From contig JAMLGM010000002.1 of the NCBI GenBank assembly GCA_023957975.1, forward strand, positions 310,001 to 374,000: a stretch of DNA of 64,000 nt. Direction: 5' to 3'. A model generated the notes under the pieces. That model ran no database searches. It saw only the letters and a program-made list of their open reading frames with translations, and was not told where the DNA came from. The position numbers were made by a program, and so were the translations under genes. This document shows, in pieces, positions 41,587-49,885 of this stretch; the stretch's first letter is position 1; each line of letters opens with the position of its first letter. The stretch comes from Microthrixaceae bacterium. Its GTDB lineage: Bacteria > Actinomycetota > Acidimicrobiia > Acidimicrobiales > Microtrichaceae.

Positions 41587-42326
41587 GAACCCGGCGCGAA
41601 GTTGGCCCAGCTTTCGACGATGGCTCCGTATTCCTCCGCCTTGGAGCTGACCTCGGGATTCGGGTCGTTCAGGAGTTCCTCGACCGCGTCGAGCCATGCC
41701 TGCTCGTCGTAGGTCTCGCCGGCGAGCGTCTCGCGCTCGTGGCGGATGATCGACAGCAGTTCGCTGGAGTCGAGCGCGACCTGCGAGGGCATGTTGCCTG
41801 CGCCGCCGACGGGCTTGTTGTCGGCGCCGTAGGTCGGTGTGCCCTCGGACTGATAGCCGGCGGTGCCGAGCAGGACCCAACGCACGTGCGATGCCGGATC
41901 GGGGAACAGCTCGTCGACGTTGGTGAGCGCCGGGCCCGCGCCGCCGCCGCCGGTTTGGCCGTGACAGCCTGCACAGGAGGAGTACGCCGTGGCGCCGCTG
42001 GTGAGCGGCCCGGAGACCTTGGGGGATTGCGGATCGTTGGTGGTCGCGTAGACGACGGCCCAGATCGGCAAGAGCGCCAGCGCGCCGACCGCCCAGACCG
42101 GTACCTTGCGCCGAGCGGTTGCCGCTTCGACCCACGGCAGCTTCGGCTCTTCCTTCTTCTTGGCTGCCGCAGCGGGCGCAGCCGCGGCCGCAGGGGCCGC
42201 TGCCGACTCGGTCGTGGCTGCGGCGGACTCGGCTGCCTTGGCCGGTGCCGAATCGCCGGCGGGAGCGGCGCCGCCTGCACGGCGGGCTCGGCTGCGGGCG
42301 AGGAGATGCTCAGGAATTTCGGTCAA
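41583..42326 (-). CDS. membrane-anchored monoheme cytochrome c
   Basis: Extracytoplasmic electron carrier. Seen in 247 residues: an N-terminal TEIPEHLLARSRARR motif, an Ala/Pro linker, one transmembrane helix (VPVWAVGALALLPIWAVVYA, 75-94), and one heme site CAGCH (Cys118, Cys121, His122), with GNMPSQ offering an axial Met. The TTG start at 42326 is chosen because GGAGG lies 5 nt upstream, and because it makes the protein begin TEIPEHLL like the cytochrome b subunit at 44642. Upstream ATGs (42344, 42374) lack a ribosome-binding site. Divergent from the bc operon. Confidence 0.88.
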   Translation of the reverse strand: MTEIPEHLLARSRARRAGGAAPAGDSAPAKAAESAAATTESAAAPAAAAAPAAAAKKKEEPKLPWVEAATARRKVPVWAVGALALLPIWAVVYATTNDPQSPKVSGPLTSGATAYSSCAGCHGQTGGGGAGPALTNVDELFPDPASHVRWVLLGTAGYQSEGTPTYGADNKPVGGAGNMPSQVALDSSELLSIIRHERETLAGETYDEQAWLDAVEELLNDPNPEVSSKAEEYGAIVESWANFAPGS

Positions 42327-42478
42327 GGCTGCCTCCGGCGCCATGTCGTTGTGTGGGTGGGGTGATCGCGCCACTTCGCGACGCGTGGATCACGGTTGGC
42401 CACACGGACCCATAACTGAGGAGCAGTCTACGCACCGGTGAGGTCGACGTTCCAAAGTTGGGGCCGACCGTCGCCCCG

Positions 42479-42534
42479 CCTGTTCTCCGATAACCAGTGG
42501 TCGTGATCACGACCACTGGTTATCGGAGAACAGG
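42479..42534. repeat. 56-bp perfect palindrome without spacer
   Basis: Every base from 42479 to 42534 pairs with its mirror partner around a centre at 42506/42507 (core CGTGATCACG). The arms contain CCAGTGGTCGTGA and its complement. It can form a cruciform or long RNA hairpin. It does not match known operators. Confidence 0.92.
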
Positions 42535-42668
42535 TTGGGGGAGGTGTAGCTGTGAGAGTCGCCGGAAAAACTCATCCTCGCGACACCACTTCACCGCTCG
42601 GATGTGCCAAGGACCCGCTGGGCGTGATAAACCACCGTCTACGCGTATGGGGTTCGCACCCCGCTAGT

Positions 42669-42686
42669 TTGTGAGAAGTTTCACGA
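42669..42686 (+). promoter_or_regulatory. Rex-type operator before the bc-nuo cluster
   Basis: TTGTGAGAAGTTTCACGA matches TTGTGAA-N4-TTCACAA at 12 of 14 fixed positions and overlaps a -10-like TAGTTT. It is 14 bp before the TTG start of the first gene and includes part of the region before its GAGGAGG ribosome-binding site. Confidence 0.65.
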
Positions 42687-42699
42687 GGAGGCGCTTGCG

Positions 42700-43293
42700 T
42701 TGAAGATCTGGAACGTTGCGGGCAAGACGGTCGGCTTCATCATCGCTTCATTGCTCGCATTCCCTATCGGTGTTGCGTTCTTGATGTGGCTCGCCGATGG
42801 CCCCAACCGCGGTCGATTCGATGAAGCGCACGTGTTCAGCGCTCGTTACATCACCTCGGTGATCGTGTTCATCGCGGCGATGATCCCCTTCTTCGCCGTG
42901 GCCAACCGCCGCAAGGAGAGCCAGCCCATCACGTGGGGCGAGGCGATGGTCGGCGCCACGTACTCGTTCTTCCTGCTGTTCTGGCTCTACGGGGTCGTGC
43001 CCCACGAGTTCCTGAACTGGGCGGACGCCGAGCTCGGCTGGCGTCCCGACATGAAGATCATCGGCCCGGAGGGCACGTGGGACTGGCTGGGCACCGGCGG
43101 CTTGTGGACCGCCATCCCGTTGACGATCACCAAGCAGACCCTTCGCGACTTCATGGCGGTCGCCATCTACGGAGTCGGCCTCGGCGGGTTCATCTGGGTG
43201 TGTTGGTTCTGGAACAATCGTGCAAAGGCCCCGGCGGCAGTCGAGCCGACTTCCAGCTACGGCCGTCCGCTCGTGGCAAAGGCCAAGGGCTAG
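42700..43293 (+). CDS. hypothetical membrane protein heading the bc operon
   Basis: No recognised family; may be a complex-specific subunit. Seen in 197 residues: about four hydrophobic segments (VGFIIASLLAFPIGVAFLMWL, YITSVIVFIAAMIPFFAVA, MVGATYSFFLLFWLYGVVP, MAVAIYGVGLGGFIWVCWFW), a loop HEFLNWADAELGW, and a short soluble tail. The TTG start at 42700 has GAGGAGG 8 bp upstream. It is followed by the ferredoxin gene after 27 bp. Confidence 0.7.
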   Translation: MKIWNVAGKTVGFIIASLLAFPIGVAFLMWLADGPNRGRFDEAHVFSARYITSVIVFIAAMIPFFAVANRRKESQPITWGEAMVGATYSFFLLFWLYGVVPHEFLNWADAELGWRPDMKIIGPEGTWDWLGTGGLWTAIPLTITKQTLRDFMAVAIYGVGLGGFIWVCWFWNNRAKAPAAVEPTSSYGRPLVAKAKG

Positions 43294-43320
43294 GACCGGG
43301 ACCAGGACCGAGGAGGCGAC

Positions 43321-43737
43321 ATGGGCGCAACCGACGCGAACCCCCCGATGCCGGAGTTTGCAACCGACTACGTGCTGCAGGAGGTCAACGCCGACTATCT
43401 GGCGAAGGCCGTCAAGCCGAAGCAGTTCATCCACATCGATCAGTCCGAGTGCATCATGTGCGAGGGCTGTGTCGACATCTGCCCGTGGAAGTGCATCCAC
43501 ATGGTCAGCCCGTCGAGCATCGAGGAAGCGGTGGGCATCGAACAGCCCGGCCTCGATCCCTCCGACAACGTGATCTTCCTCATCGACGACGACGTGTGCA
43601 CCCGCTGTGCGCTGTGCGTCGATCGCTGCCCGACCGGCGTGATCATCCTGGGCAAGATCGGCGATCCCAGTCCCGACGGCGACCCACACGGGCGCACCAA
43701 CTCTCACGGTTATGGCTACGGCATGCGCCTCGGCTAG
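43321..43737 (+). CDS. 8Fe-8S (2x[4Fe-4S]) ferredoxin in the bc operon
   Basis: Ferredoxin-type electron-transfer protein, 138 residues. Seen: CIMCEGCVDICPWKC (cluster 1) and CTRCALCVDRCP (cluster 2), each with C-x2-C-x2-C-x3-C spacing, and an N-terminal FATDYVLQEVNADYLAKAVKPKQF extension. It precedes the cytochrome b genes and sits between membrane subunits. A ferredoxin is not part of standard bc1 or b6f complexes, so it may be an extra electron entry point (inference). Confidence 0.9.
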   Translation: MGATDANPPMPEFATDYVLQEVNADYLAKAVKPKQFIHIDQSECIMCEGCVDICPWKCIHMVSPSSIEEAVGIEQPGLDPSDNVIFLIDDDVCTRCALCVDRCPTGVIILGKIGDPSPDGDPHGRTNSHGYGYGMRLG

Positions 43738-43839
43738 ACATTCTCGCCGAACGACTTTCGGCACCCATTCGTTCTCATCCAACATTCGTTCCCATCAGCT
43801 CATCCACCCCACTGATTCGACGACACAGGGAGTCACCCC

Positions 43840-44625
43840 GTGGCAAAGACCATGCAGGGAAGCCCGGCCCAACGGGCACAACAGGCAGTTTCGAACCTGA
43901 CCGAACAGGTCCAGGGAAGCCAGGCTTGGAATTCGATCTTCCGTCCGGGTTCGATTTTCCGGAAGGGCTATTCCGACAGCCCCCGTAACCGCAGCTACGT
44001 GATCATGAACTCGGTGCTGTACCACCTGCACCCGGTGAAGGTGAAGCGCCACGCGGTGAAGGTCAGCTACACGCTGTGTCTGGGCGGCCTGTCGTTCTTC
44101 GTGTTCATCCTGTTGACGGTGACCGGCATCTTCTTGATGTTCTTCTACCGTCCGACCGCGGTGAATGCGTGGGACGACATCCACGCACTGCAGACCTCGG
44201 TCACCTTCGGCCTCCTCGTGCGGAACATGCACCGGTGGGGTGCGCACATCATGGTGATCACGGTGTTCCTGCACATGGCCCGCGTCTTCTACCACGGTGC
44301 CTACAAAGCGCCGCGGGAGTTCAACTGGGTGATCGGCGTGATCCTGTTGGTGATGACGCTGATGCTGTCGTTTACCGGCTATCTGCTGCCGTGGGATCAG
44401 CTCGCGCTGTGGGCGGTCACGGTGGGCACGAACATGATCGGCTACACGCCGGTGCTCGGCAATGAGGTCCGGTTCGTGCTGCTCGGCGGTGCTGAGATCG
44501 GCACCGACACGCTCATACGCTGGTACGTGCTGCACGTGTTGTTCATGCCATTCGTCACTGTCATCTTCATGGCCATCCACTTCTGGCGGGTCCGTAAGGA
44601 TGGCGGAATCTCTGGACCGCTCTAA
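43840..44625 (+). CDS. cytochrome b6-type N-terminal cytochrome b subunit
   Basis: Four-helix diheme part of a quinol-cytochrome c oxidoreductase. Seen in 261 residues: helices with heme His in NMHRWGAHIMVITVFLHMARVFYHGAY and in RWYVLHVLFMPFVTVIFMAIHFWRVRKDGG, a FTGYLLPWDQLALWA segment around the quinone site, and a soluble N-terminus. It is separate from the C-terminal half, as in b6f-type complexes and in some Gram-positive bacteria. GTG start with GGGAG upstream. Confidence 0.92.
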   Translation: MAKTMQGSPAQRAQQAVSNLTEQVQGSQAWNSIFRPGSIFRKGYSDSPRNRSYVIMNSVLYHLHPVKVKRHAVKVSYTLCLGGLSFFVFILLTVTGIFLMFFYRPTAVNAWDDIHALQTSVTFGLLVRNMHRWGAHIMVITVFLHMARVFYHGAYKAPREFNWVIGVILLVMTLMLSFTGYLLPWDQLALWAVTVGTNMIGYTPVLGNEVRFVLLGGAEIGTDTLIRWYVLHVLFMPFVTVIFMAIHFWRVRKDGGISGPL

Positions 44626-44641
44626 GCCGAGGTAACGATCG

Positions 44642-45421
44642 ATGACGGAAATTCCAGAACATCTCCTCAAGCGGGCGCAGGCGGCCAAGGAAAAGGCTGC
44701 GGCGAAGTCGGGCGCCGAAGCTCCGGCCGAGGCGGCTGCGGCCGAGCCGGCCGCAGCGGCGCCATCCGATAGCCGAATCCCCGCTCACCTGTTGCAGCGA
44801 AGCCAAGCGCGCAAGGCGGCCAAGGCCGGCGGCGGCGAGGCGGCTGCTCCCGCGGCCGCCACTCCGGCGGCGGCTGGTGGTGGCGCGGTTGCCGCGCCGA
44901 CCCTGCCGCTCGCAGCGGGTCCCGGTGGCCACACCCAACGCCTGTTGACGGTCGTCAAGTCCGGGTCGATCCAGGACGTGAAGTCGAAGCCGCAGGACAA
45001 GGTCCACACGTGGCCGCACCTGTTGGTCGTCGAATTCGCTGCGGCGCTGTTCATTCTGGCGTTCACCACGATCTTTTCGATCTTCGTCAACGCCCCGCTG
45101 CTCGAACTCGCGGACGTCAACAAGACACCGAACCCGTCGAAGGCTCCCTGGTACTTCCTCGGCCTTCAGGAGTTGCTCACCATGTTCCACCCGATGGTCG
45201 CCGGTGTGACCATTCCGGGCATGGGCATCTTCTTGTTGATCCTCGCCCCCTACGTCGACAAGAACCCGTCGAACCGACCGGAGGACCGCAAGTTCGCGGT
45301 CGCCCTGATGTCGGTGCACCTGTTCTTCTGGGCGACACTGGTGATGATCGGTTCGTTCTTCCGTGGTCCCGGGTTCAACTTCACGCTTCCGTGGCGTGAC
45401 GGAATCTTCTTCGACCTGTGA
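44642..45421 (+). CDS. cytochrome b C-terminal (subunit IV-like) with N-terminal EIPEHLL extension
   Basis: Three-helix C-terminal part of the split cytochrome b. Seen in 259 residues: a soluble extension with MTEIPEHLLKR (1-11) and SRIPAHLLQRSQARK (44-58), then KDKVHTWPHLLVVEF-type entry, three hydrophobic helices, and the conserved NKTPNPSKAPWYFLGLQELL with the PEWY-like PWY. The extension is absent from typical subunit IV. ATG with a GAGG site upstream, 16 bp after the b6 gene. Confidence 0.9.
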   Translation: MTEIPEHLLKRAQAAKEKAAAKSGAEAPAEAAAAEPAAAAPSDSRIPAHLLQRSQARKAAKAGGGEAAAPAAATPAAAGGGAVAAPTLPLAAGPGGHTQRLLTVVKSGSIQDVKSKPQDKVHTWPHLLVVEFAAALFILAFTTIFSIFVNAPLLELADVNKTPNPSKAPWYFLGLQELLTMFHPMVAGVTIPGMGIFLLILAPYVDKNPSNRPEDRKFAVALMSVHLFFWATLVMIGSFFRGPGFNFTLPWRDGIFFDL

Positions 45422-45476
45422 GTTCGCCCGACATGTCGCACCCCACATTCTCACCGCAATCGATTCGAGGTGAATC

Positions 45477-46328
45477 GTGACTCCACTTGCCATCGTCGCC
45501 ATCGTCATCATCGTGGTCGCTGCAATCGCGCTCGTGGCCTCCGCATCCCGTCGCAAGGACCTCGGTTCCGCGACCGGTCAGCTTTCCCGCGAGACCCTCA
45601 AGCGCGACAGGGCCCGGCGCCTCGACGACAGCGAGCTCATCAGCGTCGGCGTGACCGGCAAGGAGATCGAGCGTGCGGCGTCCGCCGACCGTGGCGAGGT
45701 GGCGGTCCCGGCCGCCTCCACCGCCCCGACGGTATGGGTCGCCCCGGATGAGGAAACCCTCGGCGTCACCCGACGTCAGTTCCTCAACCGTTCGATCGTC
45801 GTGCTGATGGGCCTCGGCATCGCCTTGTTCGCAACGGTGTCGTTCCCGGTGTTCCTGTGGCCGTTCCGCACCGGCGGTTTCGGTTCGAAGCTGCGCATGG
45901 GCAAGATCACCGACCTGGTCGGAGAGATCCAGACCGAGGGCGGATTCCTGTATCGCCCCGAGGGCCGCATGTGGCTCGTCGAATATCCGAAGAGTGCCAT
46001 TCCGAAGGGGCAGGTCGTGTACGGCTCGCAGCCGTCGTGGCCGGGCATGGAAGCGGGCATCTTGGCCCTGTATCAGAAGTGCGTCCACCTCGGGTGCCGC
46101 GTTCCCTCATGCGACACCTCGAAGTGGTTCGAGTGCGCGTGCCACGGTTCGCAGTACAACCAGGTGGGCGAGCGTAAGGGTGGCCCGGCGCCTCGCGGTC
46201 TCGACCGCTTCGCCATGGAGGTCTCTGCGGACGGCGTCTTGACGGTGAACACCGGCATGATCGTCCAGGGGCCCCCGCTCGGCACCAACACGACCGGTCA
46301 AGAGGCTCAGGGCCCGCACTGCATCTGA
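45477..46328 (+). CDS. qcrA: Rieske [2Fe-2S] protein
   Basis: High-potential iron-sulfur subunit of the bc complex. Seen in 283 residues: two N-terminal hydrophobic segments (LAIVAIVIIVVAAIALVAS and RSIVVLMGLGIALFATVSFPVFLW), and the Rieske domain with KCVHLGC (Cys202, His204, Cys207) and FECACHGSQYN (Cys220, Cys222, His223), the latter two Cys boxes forming the cluster and the disulfide. GTG start. It follows the cytochrome b pair, as in Bacillus-type and b6f-type operons. Confidence 0.94.
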   Translation: MTPLAIVAIVIIVVAAIALVASASRRKDLGSATGQLSRETLKRDRARRLDDSELISVGVTGKEIERAASADRGEVAVPAASTAPTVWVAPDEETLGVTRRQFLNRSIVVLMGLGIALFATVSFPVFLWPFRTGGFGSKLRMGKITDLVGEIQTEGGFLYRPEGRMWLVEYPKSAIPKGQVVYGSQPSWPGMEAGILALYQKCVHLGCRVPSCDTSKWFECACHGSQYNQVGERKGGPAPRGLDRFAMEVSADGVLTVNTGMIVQGPPLGTNTTGQEAQGPHCI

Positions 46329-46395
46329 TGCGGCTGCGGAGACCAACAAGGATTTCAGGTATGCAACGGCACGAGAGTAAAGGCAGCGTCTCGCA

Positions 46396-47619
46396 ATGAT
46401 TGCGCTCATGACAACGCAGCGGTCGATCGCCTATGTGATCGCGTTCGTGATCTTCGCCGGCGGCGCGGCGTTCGCCTTGGCGCAGATGCGCAAGGGCAAG
46501 GCCGAACTCGGCAGCGAGATCGAACTCGCTCCGAACCGCAAGCAGTACTACGACGACGAGGAGCTTGAGGGCAAGCGTCTCAACGCAGCGTTGTGGGCCT
46601 GTGTCGCGCTTTTGGTCATCACCGTGGTGACGCTTCCGGCGTACTGGCTCGCCGAGCCCGGCCGCCAAGAAGGCGCCCATGAAGACAGCCTCCACATCTT
46701 CCAGCACCGGGGCGAGACCCTGTACGTCGAAGGTGCCCAGTGTGTGAACTGCCACGGAACCGCGGCCTCGGGCGGCGTGGCGTCGTTCGTCATCACCGAC
46801 GAGAACGGCCAGTATCTCGACACGGTGTCGTGGACCGCTCCTGCGCTCGACACGATCTTCTACCGGTTCTCGGTGCAGGAAGTGAAAGACATCCTCACCT
46901 ATGGCCGTCCGGGAACGCCGATGCCGGCGTGGGGCGTCGATGGCGGCGGCCCGAACACCACCCAGCAGCTCGACACGGTGCTCGAATACCTGTGGACCGT
47001 GCAGAAGACCCCCGAAGAGGTCCGCACGCTCGTGGACGACTACGTCAGGGGTGTCGACGAGGAGCTCTACAACCGGATGATCGCGAATCGCGAACTCAAC
47101 GACGGGGTGCTCGACGCCACGAGCGAGGAGTACACGCGGATGAGCCTCGAAGACGAGCGGTATCTCGGCGAGGTGCTGTTCTACGCAAACTCGGCGACGC
47201 TCGGCGGAACCTCGTTCAACTGCGCTCGCTGTCACACCCCGGGCCACTCGTTCGGCCAGGACTGGCTGCCGGCGGAGATCAGCGGCCGCGGTTCGTTCGG
47301 GTTCAACCTGATCGGGATCGAGAACCGCCTCACCGAGAACCAGCAGTTCAACCTGGTGAATACCGGCACCGAGGAGGGAATCTCCTACGGTTCGGTGGGT
47401 CTGGGTACCGGCAAGATGCCCGGGTTCGGCCTGAACCCGAACGACGGTGCCGAAAACGACCGTGGCGGATTTGGCGCAGCTGGGGTCTTCACCCCCGAAC
47501 AGGTCTGGGCCGTGGTGACCTACACCCGCAGCCTCACCCTTGAGAACCCGGTCGAACGAGCGACTGCGGGTCTCTTGGCCGGGGGCCCGGCGAGCAACGC
47601 ATCGGAGGAAAACGGCTGA
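46396..47619 (+). CDS. diheme cytochrome c of the bc complex
   Basis: Cytochrome c subunit replacing cytochrome c1. Seen in 407 residues: two N-terminal hydrophobic segments, heme site 1 CVNCH (Cys116, Cys119, His120), heme site 2 CARCH (Cys276, Cys279, His280), and a Met-containing GTGKMPGFG loop. Two c-hemes match the diheme QcrC type of actinobacteria in number but not in overall sequence layout. ATG at 46396; a second in-frame Met at 46408 is possible. Stop overlaps the next ATG (TGATG). Confidence 0.88.
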   Translation: MIALMTTQRSIAYVIAFVIFAGGAAFALAQMRKGKAELGSEIELAPNRKQYYDDEELEGKRLNAALWACVALLVITVVTLPAYWLAEPGRQEGAHEDSLHIFQHRGETLYVEGAQCVNCHGTAASGGVASFVITDENGQYLDTVSWTAPALDTIFYRFSVQEVKDILTYGRPGTPMPAWGVDGGGPNTTQQLDTVLEYLWTVQKTPEEVRTLVDDYVRGVDEELYNRMIANRELNDGVLDATSEEYTRMSLEDERYLGEVLFYANSATLGGTSFNCARCHTPGHSFGQDWLPAEISGRGSFGFNLIGIENRLTENQQFNLVNTGTEEGISYGSVGLGTGKMPGFGLNPNDGAENDRGGFGAAGVFTPEQVWAVVTYTRSLTLENPVERATAGLLAGGPASNASEENG

Positions 47620-48746
47620 TGAACGGCTTGGGTCTACTTTCGGCGGTCGCGTTCGACCCCGCCATCCGTGGTGTGATGGTGGTGGTCGTGTCGACCTTGG
47701 TGTGGGGTGGCTCGCTCTACACGATTCTGATGACCAACACGGGTGTCCGTGTCGGCTTTCTGATTTCGATGAGCGCGACGTTCGGCTGGTGTTTCCTGAT
47801 GGGGATCATCTGGACGATCTACGGCATCGGTCTGATCGGTCGGGCTCCGGCGTGGATGATCACCGACGTCAACTTCGATCGCGCCGATCCGATGGTGGCG
47901 GTTCCGCAGACCGAGCAGTTGCCGGCGCATGCCGATCTGCCCGACGCGGCGGAGATCATGGCGCAATATCCGTTGGTCACGGCGCTTGCTCAGGGTGCTG
48001 AAGGCGAGGGCTGGGAGCCCGCGACCATCACCGAACTGAAGACGATTGTGCAGCCGTGGGCGACTATTTCCACCGCGGAGGTGATGAACCTCTCTCGGGA
48101 CGCGATCGAGAAGGCGCCCGATGCCGTGGCCGCCGATTCCGCCACCGAAGCGCTGATCAACGGCGGCGGCACCGCGTTGCGCGACGCCGTGCGGGCCGAT
48201 GCGAACAGTGTTCGTGAGGCGGTCGATGCGCCGCTGGGCGACTGGTGTCTGTTGACCGAGTCGGATCCGCGACGCGGCGAAGCGCAGGCCTCGGCCGATG
48301 CGGCCTTGGCGAACGCCGACGCGTTCCCCGGTGCCGACGGCGAGACCGACACCACTGACTATCTGATCAAGAACGTGTTCCTGTACGGCGGCAAGGAACC
48401 GTGCGAGCCGATCACCGAGAGTTCGATGGTCAAGCGCACGTGGCACCGCGTCGCCACGGTGTTCCAGGTGAAGAACCCCGATATGTACGCGGCGGCGACC
48501 GCGGTTCGTTCGGTGCAACACGTGGTTCCGCCTGGCGGCACCCCGCCTCCGGCCGAATCGCTCGACGACACCTCCGAGGTCACCGTGGTCATGTTGCGTA
48601 ACCTCGGCAACAAGCGGATGATCCCGTTCGTCTTCGCCGTCGTGACGTTCCTCGGTTTCGTGATCTTCACGACCATGCTGCACTACCGCGATAAAGAGGC
48701 CATGGCCGTGCGCGCTGCGTTCAGCGGAGCGGGCGCGGGGAAGTAG
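47619..48746 (+). CDS. hypothetical membrane protein at the end of the bc genes
   Basis: No recognised family. Seen in 375 residues: two N-terminal helices (IRGVMVVVVSTLVWGGSLYTIL, VGFLISMSATFGWCFLMGIIWTIYGIGLIG), a large soluble domain of about 240 residues rich in Ala/Asp, and one C-terminal helix (FVFAVVTFLGFVIFTTMLHY). Tight coupling to the diheme cytochrome gene (1-bp overlap) and to nuoA (12-bp gap) suggests a structural subunit of the respiratory complex. Confidence 0.65.
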   Translation: MNGLGLLSAVAFDPAIRGVMVVVVSTLVWGGSLYTILMTNTGVRVGFLISMSATFGWCFLMGIIWTIYGIGLIGRAPAWMITDVNFDRADPMVAVPQTEQLPAHADLPDAAEIMAQYPLVTALAQGAEGEGWEPATITELKTIVQPWATISTAEVMNLSRDAIEKAPDAVAADSATEALINGGGTALRDAVRADANSVREAVDAPLGDWCLLTESDPRRGEAQASADAALANADAFPGADGETDTTDYLIKNVFLYGGKEPCEPITESSMVKRTWHRVATVFQVKNPDMYAAATAVRSVQHVVPPGGTPPPAESLDDTSEVTVVMLRNLGNKRMIPFVFAVVTFLGFVIFTTMLHYRDKEAMAVRAAFSGAGAGK

Positions 48747-48758
48747 GGGTACAACTCG

Positions 48759-49262
48759 ATGGGACAGTATCTGCCGATCGTGATTCTGGCCGCCCTCGCG
48801 GCCGGATTCGGGCTCGTCAGCCTGGTGATCAACCAGTTGCTGGCTCCGTCGCGCCCCACCCCGGCGCAGACCGCTCCGTATGAGTGCGGGATCGTCGAAA
48901 ACGTCGAACCTCCGACCCGGTTTCCGGTGCGGTTCTATCTGATCGCGATGATCTTCATCATCTTCGATATCGAGATCGTGTTCCTGTATCCGTTCACGAT
49001 GGTGTTTCGTGAGGCGGGGGCGTTTGCGTTCCTGGCGGTGGTCGAGTTCGCGGTCGTCGTGTTCGCGGCGTTTCTGTATCTCATTTCGAGCGGAGCCCTC
49101 GATTGGGGACCGTCGAAGAAGGAGCGCCGCAGCACCGTGCTGTTGAACAACGTCCGTGCCGCGACCGGCATCCGACAGGTCGGATTCGAGGGCCGCGAGG
49201 TCGAGGGTCGCGAGGTCGACACGGCCGCTGCGGCGTCGAGCGGGGAACACGAGGCCGCCTGA
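48759..49262 (+). CDS. nuoA: NADH-quinone oxidoreductase subunit A
   Basis: Membrane subunit of complex I at the junction with the peripheral arm. Seen in 167 residues: three helices, the conserved [37 protein letters not shown] with the Cys loop and Asp-Glu pair, and a C-terminal extension beyond the usual 120-140 residues. First nuo gene; a 12-bp gap separates it from the bc genes. Confidence 0.94.
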   Translation: MGQYLPIVILAALAAGFGLVSLVINQLLAPSRPTPAQTAPYECGIVENVEPPTRFPVRFYLIAMIFIIFDIEIVFLYPFTMVFREAGAFAFLAVVEFAVVVFAAFLYLISSGALDWGPSKKERRSTVLLNNVRAATGIRQVGFEGREVEGREVDTAAAASSGEHEAA

Positions 49263-49885
49263 TGGGGATCATCGAGGGAATCAAGAACGAGGGCGTCAAC
49301 GGCATCGAGTACAACGTCGTCACCGCGAAGGTCGAAGACCTGCTGCAGTGGGCGCGTTCGCGTTCGATCTGGCCGGCGACGTTCGGGCTGGCGTGTTGTG
49401 CCATCGAGATGATGGGTGCGGGCGGCGCCCACTACGACATCAGCCGCTTCGGCATGGAGGTGTTTCGCGCCTCGCCGCGTCAGGCTGATGTGATGATCGT
49501 CGCGGGCCGGGTGAGCCAGAAGATGGCACCGATCCTGCGGCAGATCTACGACCAGATGCTCGAACCGAAGTACGTGTTGTCGATGGGCGTGTGTGCGTCG
49601 ACCGGCGGCATGTTCAACAACTACGCAATCGTGCAGGGCGTCGATCAGGTCGTTCCGGTGGATGTGTATGTGCCGGGGTGTCCGCCCGGGCCGGAGACGC
49701 TGATTCACGCCATCACGACGTTGCAGAACAAGATTTCCTCGGGCGAGGTGCTCGCCCGGCGTGACGAGAACGGCGGCGGCGCCGGGATCGTGCTCGAACA
49801 GATCGACGGCCAGAGCGCCTCGGGCCTGACCATCGGTCGTGGTCGTGGCGCCGTAGCCGCCACCGTGGGGGCCTTTGATGTCTGA
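49262..49885 (+). CDS. nuoB: NADH-quinone oxidoreductase subunit B
   Basis: Carries cluster N2, the last iron-sulfur centre before quinone. Seen in 207 residues: [11 protein letters not shown] with tandem Cys, [35 protein letters not shown], and [14 protein letters not shown], giving the four ligand Cys. ATG overlaps the nuoA stop by one base. Confidence 0.97.
   Translation: MGIIEGIKNEGVNGIEYNVVTAKVEDLLQWARSRSIWPATFGLACCAIEMMGAGGAHYDISRFGMEVFRASPRQADVMIVAGRVSQKMAPILRQIYDQMLEPKYVLSMGVCASTGGMFNNYAIVQGVDQVVPVDVYVPGCPPGPETLIHAITTLQNKISSGEVLARRDENGGGAGIVLEQIDGQSASGLTIGRGRGAVAATVGAFDV

Larger units (their letters stand above)
42327..42699. other. 373-bp divergent intergenic region
   Basis: No coding frame with support. 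It holds a 56-bp perfect palindrome (42479-42534), a small GGGGTTCGCACCCC hairpin (42649-42662), a -10-like TAGTTT (42665-42670) and a Rex-type operator (42669-42686). It separates the cytochrome c/lipoprotein genes from the bc-nuo cluster. Confidence 0.8.

Noticed and set aside
42479..42534. The palindrome as a bidirectional transcription terminator
   Set aside because: It lies between divergent genes, upstream of both, and has no T-runs at either side, so termination at gene ends is not its position.
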